This document shows, piece by piece, positions 43,270 to 51,773 of a stretch of DNA of 64,000 nucleotides. Both the position numbers and the translations under genes were made by a program. Position 1 is the first letter of the stretch. Every line of letters begins with the position of its first letter. Location of the stretch: the NCBI RefSeq assembly GCF_039534165.1, contig NZ_BAAAUX010000016.1, positions 62,001-126,000 on the forward strand, given 5' to 3'. Origin of the DNA: Saccharopolyspora_D taberi. GTDB taxonomy: Bacteria > Actinomycetota > Actinomycetes > Mycobacteriales > Pseudonocardiaceae. The notes under the pieces were generated by a model. The model was not told the origin of the DNA. It worked only from the letters and a program-made list of their open reading frames with translations, and did not search any database.

Positions 43270-44490
43270 TCAGGCGACCGCCACCGGATCCTCCAGCCGT
43301 CGCGAGCGGTCCAGCTGCCACAGCGCTGTTCCGCACACCAGGCCGAGAACGCACAGCAGCAACCACGGCAGCGCGGGCACGCCGTACCCGCGGGCCAGGT
43401 CCAGCGCGGCGCCGGTGAGCAGGTTGCCGAGCATGATCCCGACTCCGCACACCGTGTTGTAGAGGCCGTAGTAGCTGGCGACCAGGTTCCCGCCGGAAAG
43501 CCGGACGATGGTGTCCATCTCGAACGGGAACACCACCAGCGTCCCCAGCGAAAGCATCGCCGCCGACAGCACCAGCGGTGCGAACCCGCCGGTGCCCAGG
43601 GCGGGCGGGACGAACGCCAGCCCCATCAGGGCGAGACCACCGGCCAGGCAGGTGCCGGGGCGGAACTTCCCCTTGCACCACGCGGTGATCCGCACCTGCC
43701 CGGCGATCGCGAGCAGCCCGGACACCGCGAACAGCACGGCGACCACCATCGTCCCGGTGCCGTCATCCGGCGCCAGCCGCCGCGCTTCCAGCGGCAGGGC
43801 GAGGTAGATCTGGTAGTTCAGCACGTAGCTGCTGATCATCACGACGGAGAACAGCACGAACGGCTTGTTGCTCGCCATCGTCCGCCACTCGGCCAGCACC
43901 GACGGCCGCTCCGCGCCGGAGGTCGCCACCCGCTGCGGAAGCGCGCGGATCTGGAGCACCGTCAGCACCAGGAAGATGCCCGCGGCGACCAGGCAGGTGA
44001 TCTCGAACGCGATGCCGGTCAGCGCCAGCCCCACCAGCGGCCCGAGCAGGATTCCGGCCTGGTAGAAGACGTTGAACAGCGCGAACGCCTCCACTCGCCG
44101 CTCCCCGGCGTCGGTCGACAGGTACGCGCGCACCGCCGGGTTGAACAGCGCGCCCGCGAACCCCGTCGCGGCCGAGGTGACCAGCAGCGCGGGCAGCGAG
44201 TCGACCAGGCCGATCAGCGCGAAACCGCCGGTGCGCAGGGCACATCCGGCCACGATCAGCGGTTTGTACCCGAAGCGGTCGGCCAGCGTGCCGCCGATCA
44301 GGAACATGCCCTGCTGCGCGAAGTTGCGCACGCCGAGGATCAGCCCCACGGTCCAGACCGCCAGGCCGAGACCGGCCGAGAGGTGGTTGGCCAGGTAGGG
44401 GATGAGCATGTAGAAGCCGATGTTGATGGTCAGCTGGTTGAGCATCAACATCCGCACCGGATGGGAGAACGACCGGAACTGCCGGATCAT
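43270..44490 (-). CDS. MFS transporter (Rv0849-like)
   Basis: A protein of 406 residues with twelve predicted membrane helices. It has the MFS loop motif GGTLADRFGYKPL (about 66-78) after helix 2 and a second copy region in the C-terminal half. Its ATG overlaps the stop of the cysteine-synthase-like gene. The gene order resembles M. tuberculosis lpqS-cysK2-Rv0849, so export of a metabolite made by, or linked to, the upstream enzyme is inferred. Confidence 0.87.
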   Translation of the reverse strand: MIRQFRSFSHPVRMLMLNQLTINIGFYMLIPYLANHLSAGLGLAVWTVGLILGVRNFAQQGMFLIGGTLADRFGYKPLIVAGCALRTGGFALIGLVDSLPALLVTSAATGFAGALFNPAVRAYLSTDAGERRVEAFALFNVFYQAGILLGPLVGLALTGIAFEITCLVAAGIFLVLTVLQIRALPQRVATSGAERPSVLAEWRTMASNKPFVLFSVVMISSYVLNYQIYLALPLEARRLAPDDGTGTMVVAVLFAVSGLLAIAGQVRITAWCKGKFRPGTCLAGGLALMGLAFVPPALGTGGFAPLVLSAAMLSLGTLVVFPFEMDTIVRLSGGNLVASYYGLYNTVCGVGIMLGNLLTGAALDLARGYGVPALPWLLLCVLGLVCGTALWQLDRSRRLEDPVAVA

Positions 44491-45611
44491 CGGGCGCGCT
44501 CCTCGGGGTCGAGCACGGTGCGGCAGCGGGTCCAGCGGCGCACCTCGGTGCCGAACGGGTCGGTGATCTCGTCCGGTTCGCCGGGAGCGGCCCGCAGCAG
44601 CAGATCGTTCTCCTGGCAGTACCGGTCGTTGTAGACCGTGTCGAAGTAGCGCTCGGGTCCGTCCGGGAACACCGCCGCGATGCGGGTGTCCGACGGCTCG
44701 GTCCGGGCGACCCAGCCCGCGACCAGCCCGACGGCGCCGACGCTCCAGCCGCCGCTGGTGTTCTGCGTCGACGCCAGCGCGCGTGCGGCCCACACCGCCT
44801 CCGCCGGAGCGACCCAGTGCACCTCGTCGAACGCCGGGTGGTCGACGTTGCGCGGGTGGATGCTGGACCCGAGACCCCGCATGAGCCGTTTCCTGGCCGG
44901 TTGACCGAAGATCGTCGAGCCGACCGTGTCGACGCCGACCAGCCGCAGGTGCGGGAAGAACTCGCGCAGCGCCCGGCTGACCCCGGCGGAGTGCCCGCCG
45001 GTGCCGACCGAGCAGACCAGCACGTCGATCCGGCCGAGCTGCGCGACCAGTTCCATCGCCAGCGACCGGTACCCGTCGACGTTGTCCGGGTTGTTGTACT
45101 GGTCGGGGCAGAACGAACCCGGTTGCGCGGCGAGGACTTCGCGCACCCGGTCCCGCCGGGCCTGCTGCCAGCCGCCGACCGGGTGCGGCTCGGCGACCAC
45201 CTCGATCCGGGCGCCGAACGCGGTGAGCAGGCGGTGCATGATCGGTTCCAGCCCGGGGTCGGTGACCAGCGTGACGGAGTGGTGGTGGACCGATCCGGCC
45301 AGCGCCAGGCCGAGCCCGAGCGTGCCGCTGGTGGACTCGACGATCATCCCGCCGGGCACCAGATCACCTCGCGCGCGGGCGGACTCGACCATGTGCAGCG
45401 CCGGACGGTCCTTCATGCCGCCGGGGTTGAAGCCTTCGAGCTTGGCCCAGAATCCCCGGCCGATGGTGTTGAACGGCCGGTCGACCCACAGCACCGGCGT
45501 GTTGCCCACCGCCACGGCGGGATTCGGGCAGCGGACGGCGGAAGTGGTGAGCTGGGCTGGGGAGAACCCGGACTGCGCCGGGATGTGGACGTGCGGAACC
45601 ACGGTTTCCAC
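44487..45611 (-). CDS. cysK2: PLP-dependent cysteine synthase-like enzyme (CysK2/SbnA-like)
   Basis: A protein of 374 residues from the GTG at 45611, with a GAGAAAGG-type site 8 nt upstream (the ATG at 45641 is possible). Fold type II PLP enzyme: the PLP lysine is in NPGGMKDRPA, with ESTSGTLG, a glycine loop GTGGHSAG, and VGSTIFG, RGLGSS and PDGPERYFDTVYND. These blocks resemble SbnA and CysK2 rather than housekeeping CysK. CysK2 of M. tuberculosis makes S-sulfocysteine from O-phosphoserine and thiosulfate. SbnB, needed for diaminopropionate, is absent here, so CysK2 is the better call. Confidence 0.82.
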   Translation of the reverse strand: METVVPHVHIPAQSGFSPAQLTTSAVRCPNPAVAVGNTPVLWVDRPFNTIGRGFWAKLEGFNPGGMKDRPALHMVESARARGDLVPGGMIVESTSGTLGLGLALAGSVHHHSVTLVTDPGLEPIMHRLLTAFGARIEVVAEPHPVGGWQQARRDRVREVLAAQPGSFCPDQYNNPDNVDGYRSLAMELVAQLGRIDVLVCSVGTGGHSAGVSRALREFFPHLRLVGVDTVGSTIFGQPARKRLMRGLGSSIHPRNVDHPAFDEVHWVAPAEAVWAARALASTQNTSGGWSVGAVGLVAGWVARTEPSDTRIAAVFPDGPERYFDTVYNDRYCQENDLLLRAAPGEPDEITDPFGTEVRRWTRCRTVLDPEERAR

Positions 45612-45704
45612 GAGAGCGACCTTTCTCAGGGCGCGCGGCATCGCCGCGCGGGTGCGAGCGCGCGGGAGAAATCCCGCGTCGATGTCAGCGGGGGCGCGCT
45701 CTCA

Positions 45705-46109
45705 TCACACCCGCGTGATGCACACCTGGGTCAGCAGCGCGCGGCCGGACCACGCCTGGGCGACCGGAGCCGGTGGTTCGGGCAGACACCAGCGCTCGAC
45801 GTCGCTGGTGGTGAACCCGGCCTCCGGAACGAGCAGCGGAGTGGGCAGATCGGCCGGGTGGAGATCCCGCGAAGTCGCGAAGCAGATCTCCGAATGCGTC
45901 GTGAGTGTGTGGCCGTCGTGCTCGTGCTCGGGACCGCAGTGCGAGGAGGCGTTCGCCTCGGCGGTGCTGATCGAAGAGACGCTGACCGAGGCGGACGCCT
46001 CGTGCGTCGTGCAGATGGCCGCGTGGGCGGCGAGGAAGGAAGCGAGGAAAGCGAAAACCACGAACAGGCGGACGGCGGATCGCCGCCGGGTGGTCTCCGC
46101 TGCGGTCAC
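45705..46109 (-). CDS. Small exported Cys/His-rich protein (LpqS-like position)
   Basis: A protein of 134 residues from the GTG at 46109. An N-terminal export segment (about 12-32) is followed by a Cys/His cluster SSHCGPEHEHDGHTLTTHSEIC (about 54-75) that could bind copper. More cysteines follow near the end (WCLPE, QVCITRV). A canonical lipobox is missing because the residue before the candidate Cys is Ile. It is the first gene of the operon with cysK2 and the MFS gene, like lpqS in mycobacteria, which belongs to the copper-responsive RicR regulon. Identity with LpqS is by position and composition only. Confidence 0.68.
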   Translation of the reverse strand: MTAAETTRRRSAVRLFVVFAFLASFLAAHAAICTTHEASASVSVSSISTAEANASSHCGPEHEHDGHTLTTHSEICFATSRDLHPADLPTPLLVPEAGFTTSDVERWCLPEPPAPVAQAWSGRALLTQVCITRV

Positions 46110-46116
46110 GGAATCC

Positions 46117-46147
46117 AGTCTAGCCACGGCGCGAGATCCCGTGCCAA
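46117..46147 (-). promoter_or_regulatory. Possible promoter of the LpqS-like/cysK2/MFS operon
   Basis: Read on the minus strand, TTGGCA (46147-46142) and TAGACT (46122-46117) are separated by 19 nt, longer than ideal. Transcription would begin about at the GTG at 46109, giving a leaderless mRNA. No clear CsoR/RicR palindrome was found by eye. The stretch from 46148 to 46291 has no gene that I can support. Confidence 0.35.
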
Positions 46148-46291
46148 GTCCTCTTCGGACCATGGCGATTTCCCGAAGCCGCAACGGAAGCCGGGTGCGG
46201 GTGGGGGCGAGGTTCCGCGAGCACGACGCGAGCCGCTCCCCGCGCGGCGGGGGACTGAGGCCGACTGCATCGCCTATGTCGCCCGCTCCCG

Positions 46292-46500
46292 CGTGCGCCA
46301 GGGAACCGAACTGCCTGAGGTCGCCGAGCGGGGACAGGGCCGTTCTCCGGGCGTGCCAGGGATCCGAATCGTCTGAGCCCGCCGAGTAGGGACAGCGCCG
46401 CTCCCTGCGCGTGCCAAGGATCCGAACCGTCTGAGCCGCCGGGCGGGGACAGCGCCGCGCTCCGCGGGCGCCAAGGAACCGAAGCCCGGCGGCAGCCGCG
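46292..46500. repeat. 58-nt tandem array abutting the lhr stop
   Basis: Four diverged units start near 46292, 46351, 46409 and 46466 (periods 59, 58, 57). The core is GCCAAGGATCCGAACCGTCTGAG..., followed by CGGGGACAGCGCCG. The last unit runs up to the lhr stop codon at 46505. Confidence 0.85.
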
Positions 46501-46504
46501 GCGT

Positions 46505-49500
46505 TCACGCTCGAAGCCGGAGTCCCTTCGGCGTGGCGCGGAAACCGGCCTCGGTGAGGATCTCGGCCATCCGTGACCCGAGCGCGCCTTCGCCGTCGGT
46601 GCGCTGCACCGCGAGCTGGTCGAGCCAGCCCTCGCGCACGGCACGCGCCAGCGCACCGGCCGCCTGCCGCAGTGCCGCCTCGTCGTCGCTGAACGACAGC
46701 AGCGACTTCCCGCCGCGCTCGACGTAGAGCACCGCCTCGCCCGCCACCAGCACGACGAGCGCGCCCGCCTTGCGCCCCGGCCGGTGCCGCGTGTCGGACA
46801 CGGGCGACGGCCACTCCAGCGCGGCTCCGTACGGCTGCGCGGGATCCGCCGCTGCCAGCACCACGGCCTGCGCCTCCTCGTCGGTGCGCGACGACGCGCG
46901 CAACCGGTCGATCGCACCCGGCACCGCGAACTGCGCGGCCCCCAGCCCCTCGACGACGTAACCGCGACGGCACCGCCCGGACTCCTCCATCGCCCGGAGA
47001 ACCTTGTACACCGCGGAAAACCCGCCGGACACCCGCTCGGTGTCCAACGCGCCCCTGGTCAGCACGCCGTGCCTTTCGAGGAACGCCTCCGCCCGCGCGT
47101 GCGCGCGCCGCGTGGGCTCGGCCGCGGGGCGTGGCGCCAGCGACCACCGTCCCGACACCGTCGGCGGGCCGGTCCGGCTCGGNNNNNNNNNNNNNNNNNN
47201 NAGCTCTGCATCGACGGCCGCCCGGCTCGCAGCCGCGCGTACCGGCCCCTCGGCGCGCTGCGCCGCGGTTTGTGCGTCGCGCCGCGCCCGGACACGAGCG
47301 CGCGCAGCGGCGCCAGCGTGTCGTTGGTGACCGCGCCCGCCCACACCAGGTCCCAGAGCGCGGTGATCACCGCCTCGTCGTCCGGGGCCGGTTCGCCCTG
47401 GTCCAGCAGGACCGCCGCGGCCCGGTCCGCGAGCTGCCGGAAGAACTGCGCTCCTCCGTCCAAAATGGACTCAAGCGCGCGGTGCAGTGCGGAGTCCGGC
47501 TGCTCCTCGGTGACGTCCGGCAGCAGCAGGTCGGCGACGTCGCCGGGGGCCAGCGCGATCCACCCGTCACCCCCGGCCAGCGAGCCGGACCCGACCCAGC
47601 TGACCTCGCCGGTCGCGGTCAGCTCGTCGAGCAGCGCGGGCGCGTAGCCCGGCAACCGGGCGGGCAGGACCAGCGACTCCAGCGCGCTGGCCGGCACCGG
47701 GGCGCCCGCCAGCTGCTCGACGACCGAGAACACGTCGTCGACCGTCGGCGCGCTGCGCAGCCGCGCCCCGATCCCGTGCCACGACGGCAGGAACCGGCCC
47801 AGCGCCGCCGGTTCCACCGGCTCCACCTCGGCCCGCAGCCGCGCCAGCGACGCCCGCCGCAGGCGGCGGAGCACCTCGGCGTCGCAGTACTCCAGCGACC
47901 GGCCACCGCCCGCCTCCAGCGGGCGCAGCTCGCCCCGGACCAACCTCCCGGCGCCGGTCAGCCGGTCGAGCACGCCGTGCACCACCGCGACGCCGAGCCC
48001 GAAGCGGTGCGCGGCGGCATCGGCGGTGAACGGGCCGCGACCGCGCGCGTACCGGATCAGCAGGTCGGCGAGCGGATCCGGGACCGGCTCGGTGAACGCC
48101 TCCGGCACCCCGACCGGGAGCGCGACCCCGAGCGCGTCGCGGACCTTGCCCGCGTCCTCGACGGGGATCCAGCGCTGCTCGCCCGCGATGCGCACCTGGA
48201 GCACCCGGCGTTGGGCGTGCAGCTCCTCCAGCCACTCCGGCCGCGCGCCCCGCTCCACCGCCTCGTCGGTCGACAGGTCCCCGAGGAAGCTCAGCAGGTC
48301 CATCGTGGACTCGACGTCCCGGGCGCGGCGGTCCGGCGCGAGCCGCTGCAGCTGCGACTCGATCTCGGTGACCACCTCGGGATCCAGCAGTTCCCGCAAC
48401 GCCTCCGAGCCGAGCAGCTCGGCCAGCAGCGTCGAGTCCAGGCTCAACGCCGCCGAGCGGCGCTCGGCCAGCGGCGCGTCGGTCTCGTAGAGGAACATCC
48501 CGATGTAGCCGAACAGCAGGCTGCGCGCGAACGGCGACGGAGTCGGCGTCTCGACCTCCACCACCCGCACCTTGCGCGCCGCGACCTGCGACATCAGCTC
48601 GGTGAGCCCCGGAACGTCGTAGACGTCCTGGAGGCACTCCCGCATCGCCTCCAGCACGATCGGGAACTGCTCGTACTGCGCGGCCACCGACAGCAGCTGC
48701 GCCGCGCGCTGCCGCTGCTGCCACAGCGGCGACCGGCGGCGCGGATCCCGGCGCGGCAGCAGCAGCGCGCGGGCCGCGCACTCGCGGAACCGGGCCGCGA
48801 ACAGCGCGGAGCCGCCGACCTCGTCGGTCACGACCTGCTGCACCTCCTCCGGCGCGAGCAGGACGTCCTCGGCGGTGGGCAGCACCTCGGAGCCGGAGTC
48901 GTCGAGGGCGTCGGCCAGCCGCAGCACGATCCCGTCGTCGGAGGAGGCGACCTGCGCGTCCACGCCTCTGCGCTCCCGCAGGCGGGCCCCGATCGCCAGC
49001 GCCCACGGCCCGTTGACCTTGGCGCCGAACGGGGAGTGCACCACCATCCGCCAGTCGCCGAGCTCGTCGCGGAACCGCTCGACCACGATCGTCCGGTCGT
49101 CGGGCACGTGCCGGGTCGCCCGGCGCTGTTCGTCCAGGTAGGATAGCAGGTTGTCCTGCGCCCACTCGTCCAGGCCCGCCTGGCCGATCCGCGCCCTGGC
49201 CGCGTCGGTGTCTGCCGCGGTCAGCTCCCGGACGAACGCGCCCAGCGCCCGCCCGAGCTCCAGCGGCCTGCCGGGGGAGTCGCCCTTCCAGAACGGCATC
49301 CGGGCGGGCTGCCCCGGCGCGGGCACCACGATCACGCGGTCGTGGGTGATGTCCTCGACCCGCCAGGACGAGGTGCCCAGCAGGAAGGTGTCGCCGACCC
49401 GGGACTCGTAGACCATCTCCTCGTCGAGCTCGCCGACCCGGACCCCGCCGCGGCCGGCCTCGTCGTCGCCGGGCGTGGTCACGGTGAACAGCCCGCGGTC

Positions 49501-51072
49501 CGGGATCGTGCCGCCGGAGGTCACCGCCAGCCGCTGCGCCCCCGGCCGCGCGCGCAGCTCGTCCTGCACCCGGTCCCAGACGACGCGGGCGCGCAGCTCG
49601 CCGAACTCCTCGCTCGGGTAGCGCCCGGCCAGCATGTCCAGCACCGCGTGCAGGGCGGAGTCGGGCAGCCCGGCGAACGGGGCCGAGCGGCGGACCACGG
49701 TGGCCAGCCGCTCCAGCGGCCAGTCGTCCATCGCGACCATCGACACGACGTGCTGGGCAAGCACGTCCAGCGGGTTGCGCGGGAAGGCCAGCGACTCGAT
49801 GAGCCCGTCGGCCATCCGCTCCGCGGTCACCGCGCAACCGACCAGGTCGCCCCGGAACTTCGGGAACACCACGCCGCGCGACACCGCGCCCACGTGGTGC
49901 CCGCCGCGGCCGATGCGCTGCAACCCGGACGCCACGCTCGGCGGGGTCTCCACCTGGACGACCAGGTCCACCGCGCCCATGTCGATGCCCAGCTCCAGCG
50001 ACGAGGTCGCGACCACGCACGGCAGCCTGCCGGATTTCAGCTCCTCCTCGACGACCGCCCGCTGCTCCTTCGACATCGAGCCGTGGTGGGCCTTCGCGAC
50101 CGCGGCGGGCGCGCCCTGCGCGACCCCGGACCCGCCGACGGCCTCGGCCGGGAAGCGGTCCGGCGGCGCGGGCTCCTCGGCCGCGAGCTCGTTGATCCCC
50201 GCGGTCAGCCGCTCGGCCAGCCGCCGCGAGTTGGTGAACACGATCGTCGACCGGTGCTGCCCGATCAGCTCCAGCACGCGGGCCTGCACCGAGGGCCAGA
50301 TCGAGGGCAGCTGGTCGTCCTCGCCGCCGCCGAGCTCGGCCAGGTCGGGAACCGGGACCTCGACCCGGACCTCGACCTGCTTGGCGTTGCGCGGCTGCAC
50401 CGTCCGCACCGGCCGGCCACCGGCCAGGAACGTCCGCACCTCGTCGACCGGGCGCACGGTGGCCGACAGGCCGATCCGCTGCGCGGGCGCGGGAAGCAGC
50501 TCGTCGAGCCGTTCCAGCGACAGCGCAAGGTGCGCGCCGCGCTTGGTCCCCGCCACCGCGTGGACCTCGTCGACGATCACCGTCTCCACTCCGCGCAGCG
50601 ACTCCCGGGCGGCCGAGGTCAGCAGCAGGAACAGCGATTCCGGTGTCGTGACCAGGACGTCCGGCGGGGTGCGGGCGAACGACCGGCGCTCTTCGGCGGG
50701 CGTGTCGCCGGTGCGCATCCCGACCCGGATGTCCGGCGGCGCGCCACCGCGGCGCTGCGTTTCCTGCCGGATCCCGGCCAGCGGAGCGCGCAGGTTGCGC
50801 TCCACGTCGACGGCCAGGGCCTTCAGCGGCGAGACGTAGAGGACGCGGCACCGCTTCTTCGGCTCGGCGGGCGGACCCTCGGCGGCGAGCCGGTCCAGCG
50901 CGGACAGGAAGGCCGCCAGCGTCTTGCCCGAGCCGGTGGGCGCGATGACCAGCGCGTGCTCGCCGTCCGCGATCGCCCGCCACGCGCCGACCTGGGCCTC
51001 GGTCGGCGCGTGGAAGGCACCCCGGAACCAGTCCGCGGTCGCGGGGGAGAAGGTCTCCAGCACGTCGGTCAT
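46505..51072 (-). CDS. lhr: ATP-dependent helicase Lhr, split by an assembly gap
   Basis: About 1,520 residues. Superfamily 2 motifs are APTGSGKT (44-51), VDEVHAVAGTKRGAHL (motif II), SATVRPVDE (motif III), TNSRRLAERLT, ATSSLELGIDMG and LQRIGRGGHHVG (motif VI). A long C-terminal Lhr domain with winged helix and the WHG region follows (WLEELHAQRRVLQVRIAGEQRWIP). Lhr is a 3'-5' translocase in DNA repair. At the 19-N gap the first frame turns into nonsense, while the correct C-terminus continues in another frame (HARAEAFLERHGVLTRGAL...GLRLRA). The gap length is therefore wrong and this is one intact gene. Confidence 0.93.
47183..47201. other. Assembly gap (19 N) inside lhr
   Basis: Undetermined bases whose recorded length does not keep the lhr frame. 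About 1,290 codons precede it and about 225 follow. Confidence 0.99.
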
Positions 51073-51116
51073 GACTCCATGCTGAACCAGACCTCCGACA
51101 ACGTCCGAGCTGGTCG

Positions 51117-51151
51117 CTGAAGGTTTCCTCAGTGTCTGAAGGTCCTCTCAG
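51117..51151. repeat. Paired CTGAAGG...CTCAG motif
   Basis: Two 16-nt copies (51117-51132 and 51136-51151) with the form CTGAAGGT-NNNN-CTCAG lie in the 103-nt gap between the DUF3291 gene and lhr. Each has CTGA...TCAG ends that could pair. They may be a regulator site or another short 3'-flank duplication. Confidence 0.5.
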
Positions 51152-51175
51152 AGTTGTGGCGCGCTTCCGGTGGCG

Positions 51176-51670
51176 TCAGGCCGGGCACATCCAGTCGTCG
51201 TCCTTGCGGACCTGCGCGCCACCGGGCGCCGGGAACGGCTCGCGGAAGGTGAACGCCTCCGGCGACGGCCCGTGCTCGCGCAGCAGCGACAGGCGCTGCT
51301 CGGCCTCGGCGACGGTCGGCCGGTGCCCTGCGGGCACCCACCACAGCACGGTGTGCGCCTCGGCCATCTTCGGGAACCACTCCCGGCGGCGGCGCAGGAC
51401 CGCCAGGTGGCCGGGGTCGCGGTAGACGTAGTCGGCCAGCGCCTCCACCGACTCCCAGACCGACATGTTCACGATGATCCGGTCGTCGCCGAACCCGCGG
51501 ACCGCGGTGGCGTCGCCGTCCTCGGTCTGGAGCCGCCACACGAATCCCGGTGCGGCGTCAGCGGCCGCGTTCACCGGGTCGAGGGCTGCGACGAAACCGG
51601 CCAGCTCGGCGCTGTCCAACGGGGCGACCGGGAGGGCGATGTTGACCTGGGCGAGGTGGAAAGCAGTCAT
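51176..51670 (-). CDS. DUF3291 family protein
   Basis: A protein of 164 residues with a ferredoxin-like/ABM-type monooxygenase pattern: FHLAQVNIALPVAPLDSAELAGF at the N-terminus, IIVNMSVWESVEALADYVY, then HLAVLRRRREWFPKM and HTVLWWVPAGHRPTVAEA. The family has no firmly known activity. It stands alone upstream of lhr on the same strand and divergent from the Hsp70 gene. Confidence 0.85.
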   Translation of the reverse strand: MTAFHLAQVNIALPVAPLDSAELAGFVAALDPVNAAADAAPGFVWRLQTEDGDATAVRGFGDDRIIVNMSVWESVEALADYVYRDPGHLAVLRRRREWFPKMAEAHTVLWWVPAGHRPTVAEAEQRLSLLREHGPSPEAFTFREPFPAPGGAQVRKDDDWMCPA

Positions 51671-51773
51671 GTGACGTGAGGCTAATTCAGCCGATTCCGG
51701 GGATCACCATCTTCTCGTGACACGGACGTGGGACCATCTCGGCCGGGAACAACAGCAGTAGGAGGAACAACCG

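Noticed and set aside
44487..45611. SbnA-type diaminopropionate (siderophore) biosynthesis
   Set aside because: Sequence blocks resemble SbnA, but SbnB and other siderophore genes are absent and the gene order fits the CysK2 locus better.
47131..51120. Long plus-strand open frames antisense to lhr
   Set aside because: Composition is typical of the antisense of a high-GC gene and no domain is seen. The minus strand encodes Lhr convincingly.
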